From: an uncultured Lachnospiraceae bacterium
GTDB lineage: Bacteria; Bacillota; Clostridia; Lachnospirales; Lachnospiraceae
Reading direction: 5' to 3'
NCBI GenBank assembly: GCA_910588655.1
Contig: CAJUPJ010000031.1
Coordinates: forward strand, 1-46,807
Length of the DNA: 46,807 nt
Part shown: piece after piece, positions 23,971 to 33,693 of the stretch
Layout of the letters: every line of letters begins with the position of its first letter
Position numbering within the stretch: the first letter of the stretch is position 1
The notes under the pieces: generated by a model
What the model saw: only the letters and a program-made list of their open reading frames with translations
What the model was told of the DNA's origin: nothing
The model's database searches: none
Program-made: the position numbers and the translations under genes

Positions 23971-24915
23971 GTGAAACGAAAACATAAAAGCGTCAGCTAT
24001 TCAAAGTGGGGATATATTTTTATTCTTCCATTTTTTGTAAGCTTTTTCATTTTTTCTTTTATTCCGCTGGCAGATACGATAAGGTACAGCTTTTTTGAAT
24101 ATTACCGTTCAGGAATTAAAGAAATAGGCCCGAATTTTGTTGGCATGGAAAATTACAGCAGCCTGATGGCATCAGATATGCTTAAATATGCAGGCAATAC
24201 ATTTATACTCTGGATTATAGGGTTTATTCCACAGATTGTAATAGCATTGCTGCTTGCAGCATGGTTTGTGGATATCCGCCTTAAAATCCATGCACAGCAG
24301 TTCTTTAAGGTAGTTATTTACCTTCCAAACCTGATTATGGCGTCAGCGTTTGCAATGCTGTTCTTTACATTGTTTTCAACAAACGGGCCAATTAATGGCA
24401 TCTTAATGTCAATAGGCATTGCTAAAGAACCAATAGACTTTATGGGGTCTGTATTTGGAACAAGGTCACTTGTAGGGTTTATGAATTTCCTTATGTGGTT
24501 TGGAAATACTACAATTATGCTTATGGCGGCAATTATGGGTATAAGCACGGATATATTTGAAGCATCTGAAATTGACGGGTGCAACAGTATACAGAGGTTC
24601 TTTAAAATTACACTTCCTCTTATACGCCCGATTCTTGCCTATACACTTATTAACTCTATAATTGGCGGTCTCCAGATGTTTGATGTGCCACAGATTTTAA
24701 CGAACGGCCAGGGTTCTCCAGACCGTACATCAATGACACTGATTATGTTCTTAAACAGCCACTTAAAGAGCAAGAATTATGGTATGGCAGGTGCATTGTC
24801 AGTTTACCTGTTTATTGTCAGCGCTATACTCTGCTTCTTTGTATACCGCATGACTAATAATAATGACCCTGATGGTTCAAAAGCAGCAGCCAGAAAGGCA
24901 AAAAGGAGGGGATAG
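23971..24915 (+). CDS. Sugar ABC transporter permease (MalF/LacF type)
   Basis: The 314-aa membrane protein has about six hydrophobic segments, starting with WGYIFILPFFVSFFIFSFIP. It has the cytoplasmic EAA loop for ATPase docking: EASEIDGCNSIQRFFKITLP. It starts with GTG, with AAAGGAG 9 bases upstream, and pairs with the next permease, which begins 3 bases after its stop. No ATPase gene is present in this operon; in Firmicutes a shared MsmK-type ATPase often serves such transporters. Confidence 0.93.
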   Translation: MKRKHKSVSYSKWGYIFILPFFVSFFIFSFIPLADTIRYSFFEYYRSGIKEIGPNFVGMENYSSLMASDMLKYAGNTFILWIIGFIPQIVIALLLAAWFVDIRLKIHAQQFFKVVIYLPNLIMASAFAMLFFTLFSTNGPINGILMSIGIAKEPIDFMGSVFGTRSLVGFMNFLMWFGNTTIMLMAAIMGISTDIFEASEIDGCNSIQRFFKITLPLIRPILAYTLINSIIGGLQMFDVPQILTNGQGSPDRTSMTLIMFLNSHLKSKNYGMAGALSVYLFIVSAILCFFVYRMTNNNDPDGSKAAARKAKRRG

Positions 24916-24918
24916 CTT

Positions 24919-25764
24919 ATGAAAACAAGAAAATCAGACCATCTGCGCAGCGTTATTGCACATGTGGTACTTGTAATACTGTCATTTATGTGCCTGTTCT
25001 TCTTCTATATACTGATAGTAAATGCAACGCGTTCACATGCAGATTTACAGAAAGGTTTTTCGGCACTTCCAGGCAGCCACCTGCTAAAGAATTTTATGAG
25101 TGTTGCAAATGATGGCAGTTTCCCAATGTTTAAAGGGATTTTAAACAGCCTGGTAGTTTCCGGCTGCTCAGCTGCAATCTGTACATACTTTTCAGCACTG
25201 ACAGCATATGGGCTTTATGCATATGATTTTAAGCTTAAGAAAGTGGCATTTACATTTATAATGGCTATCCTTGTAATGCCAACACAGGTTACAGCAATGG
25301 GTTTCTTACGCCTGGTTACTAATATGGGGATGTATGATTCACTGCTTCCGCTTATTATACCGTCTATTGCTTCACCATCTGTATTTTACTTTATGTACAG
25401 TTATTTACAGTCATCCCTTCCACTGTCACTTGTTGAGGCAGCAAGAATTGACGGCTGTGGTGAATTCAGGACATTTAACAGGATTGTGCTTCCAATTATG
25501 AAGCCAGCCATTGCAGTACAGGCAATATTCTCATTTGTTGGTTCATGGAATAACTACTTCGTTCCTGCACTGGTTATCCAGTCAAAGGATAAAATGACTG
25601 TACCAATCCTTATTGCAACATTGAGAGGTGCAGACTATATGAACTTTGATATGGGCAAAATATATATGATGATTATGATAGCGATAGTGCCAATTATAAT
25701 TGTATACTTGTTCCTTTCTAAGTATATAATTGCAGGCATTACACTTGGCGGTGTTAAAGAATAA
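24919..25764 (+). CDS. Sugar ABC transporter permease (MalG/LacG type)
   Basis: The 281-aa protein is the second permease. It has six predicted membrane spans beginning VVLVILSFMCLFFFYILIV and an EAA loop EAARIDGCGEFRTFNRIVLP. The C-terminal YIIAGITLGGVKE ending is typical of this group. It follows the first permease with a 3-base gap and is likely translationally coupled. A long-stem hairpin after the stop probably ends the transcript. Confidence 0.94.
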   Translation: MKTRKSDHLRSVIAHVVLVILSFMCLFFFYILIVNATRSHADLQKGFSALPGSHLLKNFMSVANDGSFPMFKGILNSLVVSGCSAAICTYFSALTAYGLYAYDFKLKKVAFTFIMAILVMPTQVTAMGFLRLVTNMGMYDSLLPLIIPSIASPSVFYFMYSYLQSSLPLSLVEAARIDGCGEFRTFNRIVLPIMKPAIAVQAIFSFVGSWNNYFVPALVIQSKDKMTVPILIATLRGADYMNFDMGKIYMMIMIAIVPIIIVYLFLSKYIIAGITLGGVKE

Positions 25765-25789
25765 AAATCCCGTCTGTGTAAATATTTAT

Positions 25790-25840
25790 AAAACATCCAT
25801 AGTTTTTATTTTCATTATAAATAACAGCTATGGATGTTTT
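25790..25840 (+). terminator. Terminator after the ABC transporter
   Basis: AAAACATCCATAG (from about 25790) and CTATGGATGTTTT (25828-25840) form a 13-base-pair stem with a 25-base AT-rich loop. The T-run is inside the stem end. Its position fits termination, although the loop is large. Confidence 0.6.
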
Positions 25841-25888
25841 GCATTAATGCAATCCGGTTGAGTAAAATAACAGTAAGAGGTAAAATAT

Positions 25889-28366
25889 ATGGAAAAGGCA
25901 AAAAGATTTTATAATGGTGCTCTAAGTAAAGAGCGTACAGAACGTGAAAATAAAAATGCATGCCTTGCAAGGAAGCTTGCAGCGGATGGCATTGTACTTT
26001 TAAAGAATGATGACAGGGTTCTTCCGCTTGATATTACAAAACCTGTTGCACTTTTTGGCAGTGGTGCAGATAAAACAATTAAGGGTGGCACTGGTTCTGG
26101 TGATGTTAATAACAGATACAATATTTCAATATATACGGGGTTAAAAGAGGCTGGCATTTCCATTACAAGCACAGGCTGGATTAATGATTACAATAACCGT
26201 TATATGGATGCCAGGAATTTATGGAGGGAAAAAGTAAGGGAAGATGCCAGCAAAACTGAAAATACATTTGAAGCTTATTCCAGTAACCCATTTATAATAC
26301 CAGACGGCAGGGATATTACAGATAACGATGTAAAAGACGCCGCTGCCGCAATTTATGTAATAAGCCGTATCTCTGGAGAAGGAAGGGACAGGCGCAAGGC
26401 AGAAGGGGATTATTATTTAAGCAGCAGCGAAAGGAAAGATATTTTATGCCTTGGCAGCAAGGGTATTCCAGTTATACTGGTACTAAATACTGGTGCACCA
26501 ATAGAACTGTCTGGAATACTTAAAGAAACCCCTGGCATAAAGGCTGTATTATATATTTCCCTGCCTGGACAGGAAGGTGGGAATGCTGTCGCAGATGTGC
26601 TTACGGGAAAAACTGTGCCATCCGGGAAGCTGGCGGCAACATGGGCAGTACATTATGAAGATTATCCATGTGCAGGGAGTTTTGGCTATCTGGACGGGGA
26701 TTTATCAAAAGATGAATACAAGGAAGGTATTTATGCAGGGTACAGGTATTTTAGCAGTTTTGGCATTAAGCCATTGTTCCCGTTTGGTTATGGCATGTCT
26801 TATACATCCTTTTCAATTGAATTTACAAGCCTGCAGATAACCGGTACGGTAATTGAAGCTGCATTTTCTGTTAAAAATACAGGGGAAACCTGTACAGGGC
26901 GTGAAGTTGTACAGGTCTATATAACACTCCCGCAGACAGGTACAGCAAAGGAATACCACAGGCTTGCAGGTTTTGCCAAAACAGATATTCTTATGCCAGG
27001 TGAAACACAGAAGGTTATAATTACAATAGAGCAGAAACAGGTGGCAAGTTTTTCAGAAGAAACAGGTGCATGGGTTATTGAAAAAGGAAAATATGGCATA
27101 TGGGCAGGCAACAGCAGCAGTTCCCTGTCACTTGAAGCACTGTTGGATGTTGATGAAACAGTAATAATTGAACATACGGACAGGATATGCAGGAAAACAG
27201 CAGAATTCATGGAAACTGGCAGTGCTGCTTATGCAATAGACGAAGCAGGAAAATGGCTGGCAGATGCAGAGGCGGAAAAAGTACCCGTATTTGATTTTAA
27301 GCCATATATGGAAGATAAACAAGAATTTAAAGCACAATATATACAAGAAGGGCAGGCAGAAGAATTAATAACACTGCTGCACGGGAAAATTACAGATGAA
27401 AACAGCATGCTAGGCTCGGCAGGGATAAATGTGCCAGGTTCAGCAGGGGAAACAGCAGAAATAACAGACAGCAATGGCAGAAAGATATGTATTGTCCTGG
27501 CAGACGGGCCAGCAGGGCTCAGGCTGCAGCAAAGCTATGAAACAGACAGGCAGACAGGGGAACTTTATAGCACAAGCCTGCTGGCATCACTTGAGAATGG
27601 GTTTTTAGAGGAGGCAGAAACACATAAAAATGCAGATACTTATTACCAGTTCTGTACAGCATTCCCAGCCGGGACAGTAATTGCGCAGACATGGGATATA
27701 AGCCTTGTGGAAGAATTTGGCAGGGCTGTTGCAGCAGAAATGGAAGAGTTCCACGTCGGCTTATGGCTTGCACCAGGTATGAACATACAGAGAAACCCGT
27801 TATGTGGAAGGAATTTTGAGTATTATTCAGAAGACCCCCTGCTGTCAGGTGTTATGGCAGCAGCAGTAACAAATGGTGTACAAAGCACTGGCAAATGTGG
27901 CGTCACAATTAAACATTTTGCATGCAATAACCAGGAAGACAACCGCATGGCTGCCGATGCCTGTATTTCAGAGCGTGCGCTGCGTGAAATATACCTGCGT
28001 GGATTTGAAATTGCAATAAAGAGAAGTGCACCAGCAGCAATAATGACCTCTTATAACTGTATAAACGGCGTACATGCAGCTAACAGCAAAGACCTTTGTA
28101 CAACAGTTGCACGTGGTGAATGGGGATTTGAAGGTGTATTTATATCTGACTGGAGCACAACTGCACCTGAGGATGGAAGCGTGCCGTGGAAGTGCGTGGC
28201 AGCAGGAAATGATATTATAATGCCAGGAAGCATTAAAGATGATAAAAATATAAGGGAAGCATATGCACAAGGAAAACTGCCAGAAAAAGATATAAGGGAA
28301 TGTGCATGGCGTGTGAATGCATTAATAGAAAAACTTGGCAGTAATTTCCATATATCTGTTTTATAA
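25889..28366 (+). CDS. GH3 beta-glucosidase with reversed domain order
   Basis: This 825-aa cytoplasmic enzyme hydrolyses terminal beta-glucose units. The domain normally at the C-terminus comes first: the (alpha/beta)6 sandwich with AADGIVLLKNDDRVLPLD near residue 30 and GSGADKTIKGGTGSGDVN. A fibronectin III-like region follows at about 300-420. The TIM-barrel-type domain comes last, with IKHFACNNQEDNRM and the nucleophile Asp 754 in GVFISDWSTT. This swapped order is known in rumen and gut Clostridia such as Butyrivibrio and Ruminococcus. No signal peptide is seen. With the transporter and phosphorylase upstream it completes a cellodextrin-use locus. The substrate could also be another beta-glucoside. 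Confidence 0.9.
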   Translation: MEKAKRFYNGALSKERTERENKNACLARKLAADGIVLLKNDDRVLPLDITKPVALFGSGADKTIKGGTGSGDVNNRYNISIYTGLKEAGISITSTGWINDYNNRYMDARNLWREKVREDASKTENTFEAYSSNPFIIPDGRDITDNDVKDAAAAIYVISRISGEGRDRRKAEGDYYLSSSERKDILCLGSKGIPVILVLNTGAPIELSGILKETPGIKAVLYISLPGQEGGNAVADVLTGKTVPSGKLAATWAVHYEDYPCAGSFGYLDGDLSKDEYKEGIYAGYRYFSSFGIKPLFPFGYGMSYTSFSIEFTSLQITGTVIEAAFSVKNTGETCTGREVVQVYITLPQTGTAKEYHRLAGFAKTDILMPGETQKVIITIEQKQVASFSEETGAWVIEKGKYGIWAGNSSSSLSLEALLDVDETVIIEHTDRICRKTAEFMETGSAAYAIDEAGKWLADAEAEKVPVFDFKPYMEDKQEFKAQYIQEGQAEELITLLHGKITDENSMLGSAGINVPGSAGETAEITDSNGRKICIVLADGPAGLRLQQSYETDRQTGELYSTSLLASLENGFLEEAETHKNADTYYQFCTAFPAGTVIAQTWDISLVEEFGRAVAAEMEEFHVGLWLAPGMNIQRNPLCGRNFEYYSEDPLLSGVMAAAVTNGVQSTGKCGVTIKHFACNNQEDNRMAADACISERALREIYLRGFEIAIKRSAPAAIMTSYNCINGVHAANSKDLCTTVARGEWGFEGVFISDWSTTAPEDGSVPWKCVAAGNDIIMPGSIKDDKNIREAYAQGKLPEKDIRECAWRVNALIEKLGSNFHISVL

Positions 28367-28393
28367 ATTTCCAAATACAACAAACTGGGTATA

Positions 28394-28454
28394 GGATAAT
28401 TTCCACTCAAAAAAAGCATGCCAAAGGCATGCTTTTTTTGAGTGGAAATTATCC
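28394..28454. terminator. Perfect 29-bp palindrome, bidirectional terminator
   Basis: Two perfectly complementary 29-base arms surround an AAA loop. The inner part GCATGCC/GGCATGC is flanked by seven A on one side and seven T on the other, the signature of a strong rho-independent terminator in either direction. The arms then continue with a further 15 matched bases. It insulates the GH3 gene from glpK. Confidence 0.9.
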
Positions 28455-28557
28455 ATCCAAGTACATAGATTTTTGCCAGTATTTATGATAATATAGGACT
28501 AACTGGTTTTAACCCTTGCCAGGAGGAATAAATTATAAATAATGGAGGGGTATTTAT

Positions 28558-30063
28558 ATGGAAAAGTATATTATGGCACTGGATGCAGGCACTACAAGCA
28601 ACCGTTGTATTTTATTTAACCACAAAAGGGAAATAGTGTCTGTTGCACAAAAGGAATTTACACAGATTTTCCCAGAGCCAGGCTGGGTAGAGCATGATGC
28701 AAAGGAAATATGGTCTACACAGCTTGGTGTTGCAGTAGAAGCAATGTCCAAGGCAGGGGTACAGGCAGATGGCATTGCGGCAATAGGTATAACTAACCAG
28801 AGGGAAACTACTATTGTATGGGATAAAAAAACAGGTGAACCCGTTTATAATGCTATTGTATGGCAGTGCAGGCGCACTTCAGGTTATTGTGATGATTTAA
28901 GAGAAAAAGGGCTGTCTGGTATAATAAGGCAGAAAACAGGGCTTGTAATTGATGCCTATTTCTCAGCAACAAAAATTAAATGGATTTTAGACAATGTGCC
29001 AGGGGCACGCAGGCGTGCAGAGAACGGGGAACTGCTTTTTGGCACAGTTGACACATGGCTTATCTGGAAGCTTACAAAAGGCAGGGCACATGTAACTGAC
29101 TATTCAAATGCTTCACGCACTATGATGTACAATATTAATGATTTAAAGTGGGATGAAGATATTTTAAAGGAACTGGATATCCCGTCTTCCATGCTTCCAG
29201 AAGTACATGCATCAAGTGAAATATACGGGATGGCTGACAGTTCATTTTTTGGTGGCAGCATACCTGTTGCAAGTGCTGCCGGGGACCAGCAGGCGGCACT
29301 TTTCGGGCAGGCATGTTTTAATAAAGGTGATGTTAAGAACACATATGGTACAGGATGTTTTCTTTTAATGAATACAGGGGATAAGCCGGTATTTTCAGAA
29401 AACGGGCTTGTAACTACTATTGCATGGGGGCTGGACGGAAAGATAAACTATGCACTGGAGGGCTCTATATTTATTGCAGGGGCAGTTATCCAGTGGTTAA
29501 GGGATGAAATGCGCTTAATAGACTGTGCGGCAGATTCGGAAGCAATGGCACAGAAAGTACCAGACACAAACGGGTGCTATGTTGTGCCTGCATTTACGGG
29601 ACTTGGCGCACCTTACTGGAACCAGTATGCCAGGGGCATGGTTACAGGCCTTGTGCGTGGTACAAACAGATACCATATTATAAGGGCAGCACTTGAATCA
29701 ATTGCCTGCCAGGCAAATGATGTATTACAGGCAATGAAAGCAGATTCAGGTATTGATATACCTGCATTAAAAGCAGACGGAGGTGCCAGTGCCAACAATT
29801 TCTTAATGCAGGCACAGTCAGATATTATAAACCTGCCTGTAATCTGCCCTGGATGCATCGAAAGCACAGCAGCAGGTGCAGCAGGTCTGGCGGGGCTTGC
29901 TACAGGTTACTGGAAAAGCCTGGATGAGATTTCAGGCAGCCTGGAAACAGGCAGGGCTTTTTACCCTGTAATTACAGAAGAAGAAAGGAAGAAAAAACTG
30001 GAGGGATGGAAAAGGGCTGTAGACTGTGCCAGAAGCTGGGCAGGCTGGCAGGATAGCAAATAA
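28558..30063 (+). CDS. glpK: Glycerol kinase
   Basis: Glycerol kinase makes glycerol 3-phosphate from glycerol and ATP. The 501-aa protein matches the family along its length: ALDAGTTSNRCILF at the N-terminus (phosphate loop), GWVEHDAKEIW, GITNQRETTIVWDK, IVWQCRRT, AGDQQAALFGQ and KADGGASANNFLMQAQSD. A conserved TYGTGCF segment is present. TGGAGGGG precedes the ATG. No glycerol facilitator or dehydrogenase gene is adjacent. The next gene, rtcB, starts 45 bases later with no obvious terminator between, so glpK may be the first gene of a long transcript. Confidence 0.97.
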   Translation: MEKYIMALDAGTTSNRCILFNHKREIVSVAQKEFTQIFPEPGWVEHDAKEIWSTQLGVAVEAMSKAGVQADGIAAIGITNQRETTIVWDKKTGEPVYNAIVWQCRRTSGYCDDLREKGLSGIIRQKTGLVIDAYFSATKIKWILDNVPGARRRAENGELLFGTVDTWLIWKLTKGRAHVTDYSNASRTMMYNINDLKWDEDILKELDIPSSMLPEVHASSEIYGMADSSFFGGSIPVASAAGDQQAALFGQACFNKGDVKNTYGTGCFLLMNTGDKPVFSENGLVTTIAWGLDGKINYALEGSIFIAGAVIQWLRDEMRLIDCAADSEAMAQKVPDTNGCYVVPAFTGLGAPYWNQYARGMVTGLVRGTNRYHIIRAALESIACQANDVLQAMKADSGIDIPALKADGGASANNFLMQAQSDIINLPVICPGCIESTAAGAAGLAGLATGYWKSLDEISGSLETGRAFYPVITEEERKKKLEGWKRAVDCARSWAGWQDSK

Positions 30064-30108
30064 TAGCAAAGACAATATTTTTCTGCATTAAGCGGACAGG
30101 GGATTATT

Positions 30109-31308
30109 ATGTTTGAGATTAAAGGAAAGACCAGTACGGCAGTATGTTATGCCAATACTATAGAAGAAGAGGCAATAGAACAGATACGCAGGATGTGTGA
30201 TTATGACTTTACAGAGGGAAGCAAAATATGCATTATGCCAGATGTGCATGCAGGGAAGGGCTGCACTATTGGCACAACAATGACAGTACATGGAAAGGCT
30301 GTGCCTAATATTGTTGGTGTTGATATTGGATGTGGCATGTATACAGTTAATATTGGCAAAGCGGATATTGACTTTGAAAAGGTGGATGAAGCAGCACATT
30401 ATATACCTTCAGGTATGAATGTATGGCAGGGCAGGCAGGAGCACTTTAACCTCCAGGAGCTTGCCTGTTACCGCAGCCTAAATAATACAAAATACCTGGA
30501 AAGAAGCCTTGGCACACTTGGCGGCGGCAACCATTTCATTGAAATAGACCAGGCAGCAGACGGTACAAAATACCTTGTTATCCACACAGGCAGCCGCAAC
30601 CTTGGCAAGCAGGTGGCAGAGATTTACCAGCATCTTGCTGTTGAACTGCACTCTGGCAAGGAAGAGTATTTTAAGAAAAGGGATGAAATAATAGCCACTT
30701 ATAAGGCAGAAGGCCGCAGGAAAGAAATACTTGCAGCATTAAAAGAACTCAGGTGGGAGAGAAGGGACAGCCTTATACCAGATGATTTATGCTGCCTTTA
30801 CGGCACTTATTTTGATGATTACCTTCATGATGTAGAGATTTGCCAGCAGTTTGCAAGGAGAAACCGGGAAAAGATTGCAGAAATCCTCTTAAACCATATA
30901 GGCAGGGAAGCATGGGAAGCCTTCCACACAATCCATAACTATATTGATACGGAAAATATGATTTTAAGAAAAGGTGCAATATCTGCATATAAAGATGAAA
31001 AAATCCTGATACCAATTAATATGAGGGATGGAAGCGTGCTTGCAACAGGCAAAGGAAACCCGGACTGGAATTATTCTGCCCCGCATGGTGCAGGAAGGCT
31101 TATGTCACGTACAAAAGCCAAAGAGGCATTAAGCATGGAAGAATATAAAAATGTAATGGAAGGGATTTATACAACATCTGTAAACGAGGCAACACTTGAT
31201 GAAGCACCGATGGCATATAAATCTTTAGATGATATAATTGATGCAATAAAAGAGTCTGTAAATATAATTGATATTATGAAACCAGTATATAATTTTAAAG
31301 CTTCATAG
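30109..31308 (+). CDS. rtcB: RtcB family RNA ligase
   Basis: RtcB joins RNA ends bearing a 2',3'-cyclic phosphate or 3'-phosphate to a 5'-OH, using GTP and Mn. The 399-aa protein has PDVHAGKGCTIGTTM and the metal-binding Asp 72 and Cys 75 in GVDIGCGMYT. It also has LGGGNHFIEI, HTGSRNLGKQV and SAPHGAGRLMSR, in which His 326 corresponds to the residue that takes up GMP. All expected catalytic residues are visible. It ends 35 bases before the first member of the paralog array, in the same direction, with no terminator between. RNA repair after toxin cleavage is one possible role here. Confidence 0.95.
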   Translation: MFEIKGKTSTAVCYANTIEEEAIEQIRRMCDYDFTEGSKICIMPDVHAGKGCTIGTTMTVHGKAVPNIVGVDIGCGMYTVNIGKADIDFEKVDEAAHYIPSGMNVWQGRQEHFNLQELACYRSLNNTKYLERSLGTLGGGNHFIEIDQAADGTKYLVIHTGSRNLGKQVAEIYQHLAVELHSGKEEYFKKRDEIIATYKAEGRRKEILAALKELRWERRDSLIPDDLCCLYGTYFDDYLHDVEICQQFARRNREKIAEILLNHIGREAWEAFHTIHNYIDTENMILRKGAISAYKDEKILIPINMRDGSVLATGKGNPDWNYSAPHGAGRLMSRTKAKEALSMEEYKNVMEGIYTTSVNEATLDEAPMAYKSLDDIIDAIKESVNIIDIMKPVYNFKAS

Positions 31309-31343
31309 TTATACCGCCAGATATAAAGAAAGGGGCACAAATA

Positions 31344-32507
31344 ATGGAAATAATAGAAGAAACTTTATATGCAGCATATGACCCGGTTAGTATTAAGAAC
31401 CAGTATGATGATATACCGCATGGCAAAACACGCATGGCAGCAATAAAAAGCGCTATAGAAGAGGCAGACAGAAACAAAGATGTAACATATATGATATATT
31501 TCAGGGAGGATTTATGTGATGAATCATGTTTCTATGGTGATGAAACAGAAATGATGGTTATATTTCCAGAAATATTAAGCCTGATAGACAGATACCCTGA
31601 CACCCCGTCAACACAGTTTGATACTGCTTATAAAAATGCAACCGAACATGTATTATGGGTCTATAAATGGGTAGTTGGAAGGTGTTCAGGGTTTTACCAG
31701 ATACCTATGGAAGACTGCATGAAATTCTTTGAGGACTTTAAAAGGCGTTCCATTGCATATGGTTTTAACTTAAAGCCATACTACAGGCTGTTGTACGGCT
31801 TTTACCATTTTGATGATGAAAAGTCAGATGAAGCCTTTTATAACTTTGAAAAGCTTCCAAGGGATTCCAACGGCAACTGCAGGGCATGTGACAGAAATGC
31901 AGAGATAAGTTTTTACCTGGATAAAGGCGATTATGGAAAAGCTGTGGAATTATCAGAAGATATTGAGTCGTTTAAACTCAGGTGCGGAGGCGACAAGTCG
32001 GCATGGCTCCGTATGAAGATAAACTTTATGTCTTATTATATGGATAATGGGTATCTGGATGAAGCAGATGAAATTGCATATCTTCTTGAACACAATATGA
32101 ATGACAAGACAGAATACCAGGCGTGGGATGATATTTTAAGATGTTATTCATACACAAGACCAGGCAGGGCATTAAGGGTTTACAAAAAGCACTGGAAAAT
32201 GTGGCAGGAGGGCACAAGCCCTGCAGATGAATTCAGCAAAACATTAAATGTATGCTGTTTCTGGAAGAAATACATTATGGACACAGGAAAGGACACTGTA
32301 AAGCTTATGCTTGATAAGACATTCCCGCTGTATAATGAAGAAAATATCTACAGTACAGAAGAGTTATATAATTATTATTATAAAAGGACAGAAGATATTG
32401 CAGCGAAATTTGATAAAAGGAACAATGCAGACAGTTATAAAGAAGAGATGGAGGAAAAATTAGACATACAAAGTTACATAAAATGCAGCAGGACACAGGA
32501 AAACTGA
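31344..32507 (+). CDS. Hsp90-associated paralog family, copy 1 (unrecognised, helical)
   Basis: I do not recognise this 387-aa family. It is rich in Tyr, Lys and acidic residues and looks all-helical, possibly an alpha solenoid. Conserved parts are: HGKTRMAAIKSAIEEAD and YFREDLCDES near the N-terminus; FYQIPMEDCMKFFEDFKRR near 115-133; a CRAC (CxxC) in NCRACDRNAEISFYL; PGRALRVYKKHW; TFPLYNEENIY; and YYYKRTEDIAAKFDKRNN near the end. It is closest to copy 2, sharing DTPSTQFD and the HFDDEK segment. The start lacks the usual YNPEKL opening. AAAGGGG precedes the ATG. No membrane segment or signal peptide is present, so it is cytosolic. Confidence 0.8.
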   Translation: MEIIEETLYAAYDPVSIKNQYDDIPHGKTRMAAIKSAIEEADRNKDVTYMIYFREDLCDESCFYGDETEMMVIFPEILSLIDRYPDTPSTQFDTAYKNATEHVLWVYKWVVGRCSGFYQIPMEDCMKFFEDFKRRSIAYGFNLKPYYRLLYGFYHFDDEKSDEAFYNFEKLPRDSNGNCRACDRNAEISFYLDKGDYGKAVELSEDIESFKLRCGGDKSAWLRMKINFMSYYMDNGYLDEADEIAYLLEHNMNDKTEYQAWDDILRCYSYTRPGRALRVYKKHWKMWQEGTSPADEFSKTLNVCCFWKKYIMDTGKDTVKLMLDKTFPLYNEENIYSTEELYNYYYKRTEDIAAKFDKRNNADSYKEEMEEKLDIQSYIKCSRTQEN

Positions 32508-32559
32508 CAGCAGAACCAGCAGGCTGGCAGTCCCGGCATAAAACAGGAGGAGGGTTTGG

Positions 32560-33663
32560 ATGAACTATAATCCAGAAAAATTAAAAAAATACTATGAGGA
32601 GCTTCCACATGGCAAACCAAGGATGGATGGCATAAAGGCGGCTATAGAAGCCGCTGACCAGAATAACGATGTGCCGTTCAGGATATTTTTCAGGGAACAG
32701 ATGTGCCATGAATCATGCTATTATGGGGATACTATGTATATGATGGTAATATTTCCAGAAATGCTGTCTATAATAGACAAATATCCTGATACACCATCAA
32801 CACAGTTTGACTCTGCCTATATAAATGCACTTGACCATATACTATGGATATATAAATGGTTAATCAGCGAGTGCAGCAGTTTTTACCAGATTTCAATGAA
32901 GGACTGTTTAAAATTTTTTGAAGATTACAAGAAACGTTCTATTTCATTCGGATATAATTTAAAACCATATTACAGGGCACTTTACCATTTTTATAACTTT
33001 GATGATGAAAAAAAGGCAGAAGCTTTTTATAAGTTTGAGAAAATACCAAGGGATGCAAACAGTGACTGCAAGGCATGTGAAAGAAACACCGAAATAGAGT
33101 TTTATCTTGACCAGGATAATTTTGGCAGGGCTGTGGAATTATCAAAGGACATTGAAGATTTTACATTAAGATGTGGTGATTACTGGGATGCATGGCTCAG
33201 GATGAAAATATCATTTCTTGAATATCATCTTAATAACTGCATGTTTGAAGAAGCAACAGAAATTGCAGGAATACTTGAACGTAAAATCAATGAAAAGTCA
33301 GAATACCAGGTATGGGGTACTATTATGAACTGTTATGTACATACAAAGCCTGGCAGGGCATTAAGGGTTTATAAAAAGCACTGGAAGGATTTAGAAGAAA
33401 ATACGCCATATGATTTATTTAATACTTCATGTAATGTATGCAGTTTCTGGGACAGGATAAACAGGGATGGCAAAGAAAGTGTAAGATTACAGTTAGACAG
33501 GACAATGCCTTTATATAATGAAGATGGCATATATAAAACAAAAGATTTATTCAATTATTATTACAACAGGGCAAAAGACATTGCAGGGAAATTTGACCAG
33601 AGGAACAGCTCTGGCAGTTACATGGAAATACTGGCAAAGTCGTTAGACATTGCCAGAAAGTAA
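32560..33663 (+). CDS. Hsp90-associated paralog family, copy 2
   Basis: This 367-aa protein belongs to the same family as its upstream neighbour and forms a subgroup with it. It begins with the family opening MNYNPEKLKKYYEELPHGK, then FFREQMCHESC, DTPSTQFDSAY, FYQISMKDCLKFFEDYKKR, the CxxC in DCKACERNTEIEFYL, PGRALRVYKKHW, MPLYNEDGIY and YYYNRAKDIAGKFDQRN. AGGAGGAGGG is directly upstream of the ATG. It ends 30 bases before the Hsp90-like gene, so it is probably co-transcribed with it. Function unknown. Confidence 0.8.
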   Translation: MNYNPEKLKKYYEELPHGKPRMDGIKAAIEAADQNNDVPFRIFFREQMCHESCYYGDTMYMMVIFPEMLSIIDKYPDTPSTQFDSAYINALDHILWIYKWLISECSSFYQISMKDCLKFFEDYKKRSISFGYNLKPYYRALYHFYNFDDEKKAEAFYKFEKIPRDANSDCKACERNTEIEFYLDQDNFGRAVELSKDIEDFTLRCGDYWDAWLRMKISFLEYHLNNCMFEEATEIAGILERKINEKSEYQVWGTIMNCYVHTKPGRALRVYKKHWKDLEENTPYDLFNTSCNVCSFWDRINRDGKESVRLQLDRTMPLYNEDGIYKTKDLFNYYYNRAKDIAGKFDQRNSSGSYMEILAKSLDIARK

Positions 33664-33693
33664 ATTTTAATAAAAGGAAATGAGGTATATAAA

